Shown one piece after another: positions 5,612 through 7,570 of a stretch of DNA of 7,570 nucleotides. Source of the DNA: Nitrososphaeraceae archaeon (GTDB taxonomy: Archaea > Thermoproteota > Nitrososphaeria > Nitrososphaerales > Nitrososphaeraceae); contig JAICHH010000082.1 of NCBI GenBank assembly GCA_025922715.1, positions 1 to 7,570 of the forward strand, given 5' to 3'. The stretch's first letter is position 1; each line of letters starts with the position of its first letter. The notes beneath the pieces were generated by a model. It worked only from the letters and a program-made list of their open reading frames with translations. It had not been told where the DNA came from and did no database searches. Made by a program: the position numbers and the translations under genes.

Positions 5612-7081
5612 ATGAATCAGAGACACATCCAGGACGATGAATATTCCTTTCAAGATCCCCTAATTAAGAATTTAAAGACTAATAAAAAGGATTCAGGAGC
5701 AAAAAAACATTATTCTTTCTCAAATGACGATAGTCAAAATAACAATAATTACAATGATAATAATTGTGATACTACTACTCCTCGATGTGTCAGTAAGATT
5801 AGTATTCAAAATAATGATCTCGTTGGAAATTTAGAAGAATTTGGTCTCTCACAATACGAAGCTCGTGCTTATTTAACGATGATAGGTAAAGGCTCTCTCT
5901 CAGCTAGTGAAATTGCGTATTATTCTCATTTACCAAGAACAAAAATTTATCTCACCTTAAAAAAATTAGAAAAAAAGGGATTATCTGTAATTTCTCAACA
6001 AAAACCTCTAATCTGTAGTGCAATAAATCCAACTGAAGCTTTTGAAGAGAATGTAATAATACAAGAAAAACGATTGATGGATATGAAAAAAGTTATTGAT
6101 AAATTACAAAAGATTAATGATAAAAGCAATTATTTGAAAGGTCTAGAAGAAAAAAGATATTTTATATTAGATCCAAAATCTACCTCTCAAAAATTATCCA
6201 CCCTAATAGAAAATTCTCGAACCAGCATTGTAGCAATTATTGATGTTTGGGGTTTAAGATTGATTTCACAGTGTAAATCCTTATTAATTAAAGCTATTAC
6301 CAAGGGAGTAAAGATCAAACTTTTAATCTCAAATCAATGTATTGGTAGTGAAGATTTATCTTTTTTACCAAATGAAATTATAATAAAAGTTGGAAATGTT
6401 TTTTCAAATATTATTATACTAGATTCAGGTAATATAATAAATATAGATGGAGGAAATGGTAAGGCGGCTTTATTTCCGTCTATTGATATATTAGGATTTT
6501 CTTATATGAAAATTTTTGAAGAAGAATGGAAAAAAGCAATTGAGATCAAAAATTTAAATAAAACCGAATCTTTGACCCAACTAAAAGCTGTTCAACTTAT
6601 AAGATTTATTGAGGACCTCTCGTCCTTTTCAACCTTTCAATATTTATATTCTATATATCTTTCAATTTTAGAAGAAAAATACGATACAACAATGATCTTG
6701 GGCAATAAAAAAGATAAGAGTGAAGAGATTTATGATTATAATTCTCAAATTAATTTTCGTAAAAATCATATTTCCTTTCTTAATTCTTTGGAGAAATATG
6801 GTGTAAATCTCACTGATTTAACTATTGAGGAACTTATTCAAATAGTAGATTTAATTCTGAAGATGAATTATTCAGGAGAATTAAAATTTGACGTAAATAA
6901 TAATATTTTAAGTATCCATACAAAAGGCAAAAATAAGTCATTAATTATATTGACAATATTATTGAGTTTATATTTTATAAATTTAAAATACGAGATCGAT
7001 ATTACACCAAAAATATCTGAAATAACTGACAACATTACCATTAATACCTTTCATATTAAATATTCTAAACCACTCGATTAA
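5612..7081 (+). CDS. Long TrmB-family transcriptional regulator with extra C-terminal domain
   Basis: A 489-residue protein (504 if the upstream TTG at 5567 is used; a stop codon lies just before that TTG). Residues 1-65 are Asn/Asp/Lys-rich and probably disordered. A winged-helix domain (about 70-145) carries NLEEFGLSQYEARAYLTMI, typical of TrmB proteins, then SASEIAYYSHLPRTKIYLTL with the recognition helix and a KKLEKKGLS wing. A coiled-coil segment (about 150-175) would dimerise it. Residues about 180-312 form an alpha/beta region resembling the PLD-like part of TrmB regulators (YFILDPKST..., IVAIIDVWGL, KGVKIKLLIS, EEEWKKA). Residues about 325-489 form a further domain I cannot assign, with LEKYGVNLTDLTIEELIQIV and a Leu/Ile-rich stretch ILTILLSLYF. 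Classical TrmB proteins sense sugars, but no ligand can be read here. It may repress itself and the divergent CdvB-like gene. Confidence 0.82.
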   Translation: MNQRHIQDDEYSFQDPLIKNLKTNKKDSGAKKHYSFSNDDSQNNNNYNDNNCDTTTPRCVSKISIQNNDLVGNLEEFGLSQYEARAYLTMIGKGSLSASEIAYYSHLPRTKIYLTLKKLEKKGLSVISQQKPLICSAINPTEAFEENVIIQEKRLMDMKKVIDKLQKINDKSNYLKGLEEKRYFILDPKSTSQKLSTLIENSRTSIVAIIDVWGLRLISQCKSLLIKAITKGVKIKLLISNQCIGSEDLSFLPNEIIIKVGNVFSNIIILDSGNIINIDGGNGKAALFPSIDILGFSYMKIFEEEWKKAIEIKNLNKTESLTQLKAVQLIRFIEDLSSFSTFQYLYSIYLSILEEKYDTTMILGNKKDKSEEIYDYNSQINFRKNHISFLNSLEKYGVNLTDLTIEELIQIVDLILKMNYSGELKFDVNNNILSIHTKGKNKSLIILTILLSLYFINLKYEIDITPKISEITDNITINTFHIKYSKPLD

Positions 7082-7105
7082 TTAATTAATTAATATTGTG
7101 ATATT

Positions 7106-7146
7106 ATTATTATTATAATAGTAATAATAATGGTAATATTTTTTTT
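7106..7146 (+). terminator. Hairpin plus T8 terminator after the TrmB-like gene
   Basis: A 10-base stem, ATTATTATTA (7106-7115) with TAATAATAAT (7122-7131), closes a 6-base loop. A run of eight T follows at 7139-7146. The stem is pure A/T and therefore weak, but the T-run is a good archaeal terminator. Upstream, 7077-7094 is a TTAA/ATTA repeat. Confidence 0.55.
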
Positions 7147-7215
7147 AAATTTTTACTTTCTATCTTTTTTTAAAAATTATAAAAAATTTTAAAGACCACC
7201 AACATCATAATAACA
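7147..7215 (-). terminator. T-rich minus-strand region after nnrD
   Basis: The A-runs at 7172-7192 on the plus strand read as T-runs downstream of the nnrD stop on the minus strand. This gives a probable terminator for that gene, back to back with the one for the TrmB-like gene. No gene is visible between 7082 and 7215. Confidence 0.35.
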
Positions 7216-7569
7216 CTACTTATTTTCTATTTGATCAAAATTTTTCAACACTTGTGGAAGATTATCTATGAGGTCGCTTGCTACTATATGTAATCCTGAC
7301 TTTTGGTATGCCATAAATCCCGCCATTCCATTAAGATAAACAGCTGCGCATGCAGCATCAAATGACGAATTCAATTTACTAAAGAATCCTGCAACAAGTC
7401 CAGCCAGGACATCACCTGTTCCACCAACCGTCATAGCAGGTGTACTTCTTTCAATAACTGTAGTTAGTTCTCCATTTGAAATAATATTTTTCCAACCCTT
7501 GAGGATAATTGTAATTCCATATTTTTTTGCATTGTTTAAAACATCTAAAATTTGTTCATTTTCACTACT
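7216..7569 (-). CDS. nnrD: ADP/ATP-dependent NAD(P)HX dehydratase, C-terminal part (5' end outside window)
   Basis: The last 117 residues of a YjeF C-terminal-type (ribokinase-fold) enzyme that uses a nucleotide cofactor to convert damaged hydrated NADH/NADPH (S-NAD(P)HX) back to the reduced coenzyme. The frame stays open to the window end, beyond the ATG at 7434. Reading from the edge it gives ENEQILDVLNNAKKYGITII, then LKGWKNIIS (the conserved Lys-Gly of the family), TPAMTVGGTGDVLAGLVAGF with the catalytic Asp in GGTGD, and the helical C-terminus ending LPQVLKNFDQIENK. That ATG is therefore internal. In many organisms this domain is fused behind an epimerase domain (NnrE); whether that holds here cannot be seen. 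It converges on the TrmB-like gene, and no functional link between them is evident. Confidence 0.92.
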   Translation of the reverse strand, partial: SSENEQILDVLNNAKKYGITIILKGWKNIISNGELTTVIERSTPAMTVGGTGDVLAGLVAGFFSKLNSSFDAACAAVYLNGMAGFMAYQKSGLHIVASDLIDNLPQVLKNFDQIENK

Positions 7570-7570
7570 A

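Overview
The window is strongly AT-rich and looks archaeal. It has short TATA-like boxes about 26-30 bases upstream of start codons (leaderless transcripts), T-run terminators, a four-helix half-size heme A synthase, an ESCRT-III/CdvB-type protein and a TrmB-type regulator. Together with the cupredoxin beside a heme-copper oxidase, this best fits an ammonia-oxidising thaumarchaeon (Nitrososphaerales; a low-GC member such as Nitrosocosmicus is my guess). The lineage is inferred from gene content and composition, not from a marker gene.

Region 1 (1-2235) is respiratory. It opens inside subunit I of a heme-copper terminal oxidase (last 131 residues). A membrane-anchored type-1 copper protein overlaps its end, and a half-size CtaA that makes heme A follows on the same strand. 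These three plausibly supply the oxidase with its core, an electron donor or accessory copper protein, and its cofactor. A converging gene on the minus strand encodes a secreted, membrane-tethered beta-rich protein that may belong to the same envelope or copper context, but its function is unknown.

Region 2 (2236-4672) starts with a divergent promoter region and a 37-residue zinc-ribbon microprotein at 2346-2459. A 650-residue tandem SDR protein follows. Its halves are an SDR fold with an intact nucleotide-binding motif and a degenerate second Rossmann domain, joined by a Ser/Pro/Thr-rich spacer. The layout and a PGP..SDR motif recall one half of the Chloroflexus-type malonyl-CoA reductase, but the catalytic lysine of the first domain is replaced by Gln.

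Region 3 (4673-7570) holds a divergent CdvB/ESCRT-III paralogue on the minus strand, and diverging from it a long TrmB-like regulator with unusual N- and C-terminal extensions. The shared 190-base promoter region contains a small cluster of GTAAC half-sites. After a convergent terminator region comes the C-terminal part of an NAD(P)HX dehydratase (NnrD) on the minus strand, cut by the window end.

No tRNA, rRNA, CRISPR array or insertion sequence was seen. The most interesting items are the MCR-like tandem SDR, the TrmB protein with an unassigned C-terminal domain, the CdvB paralogue and the zinc-ribbon microprotein.
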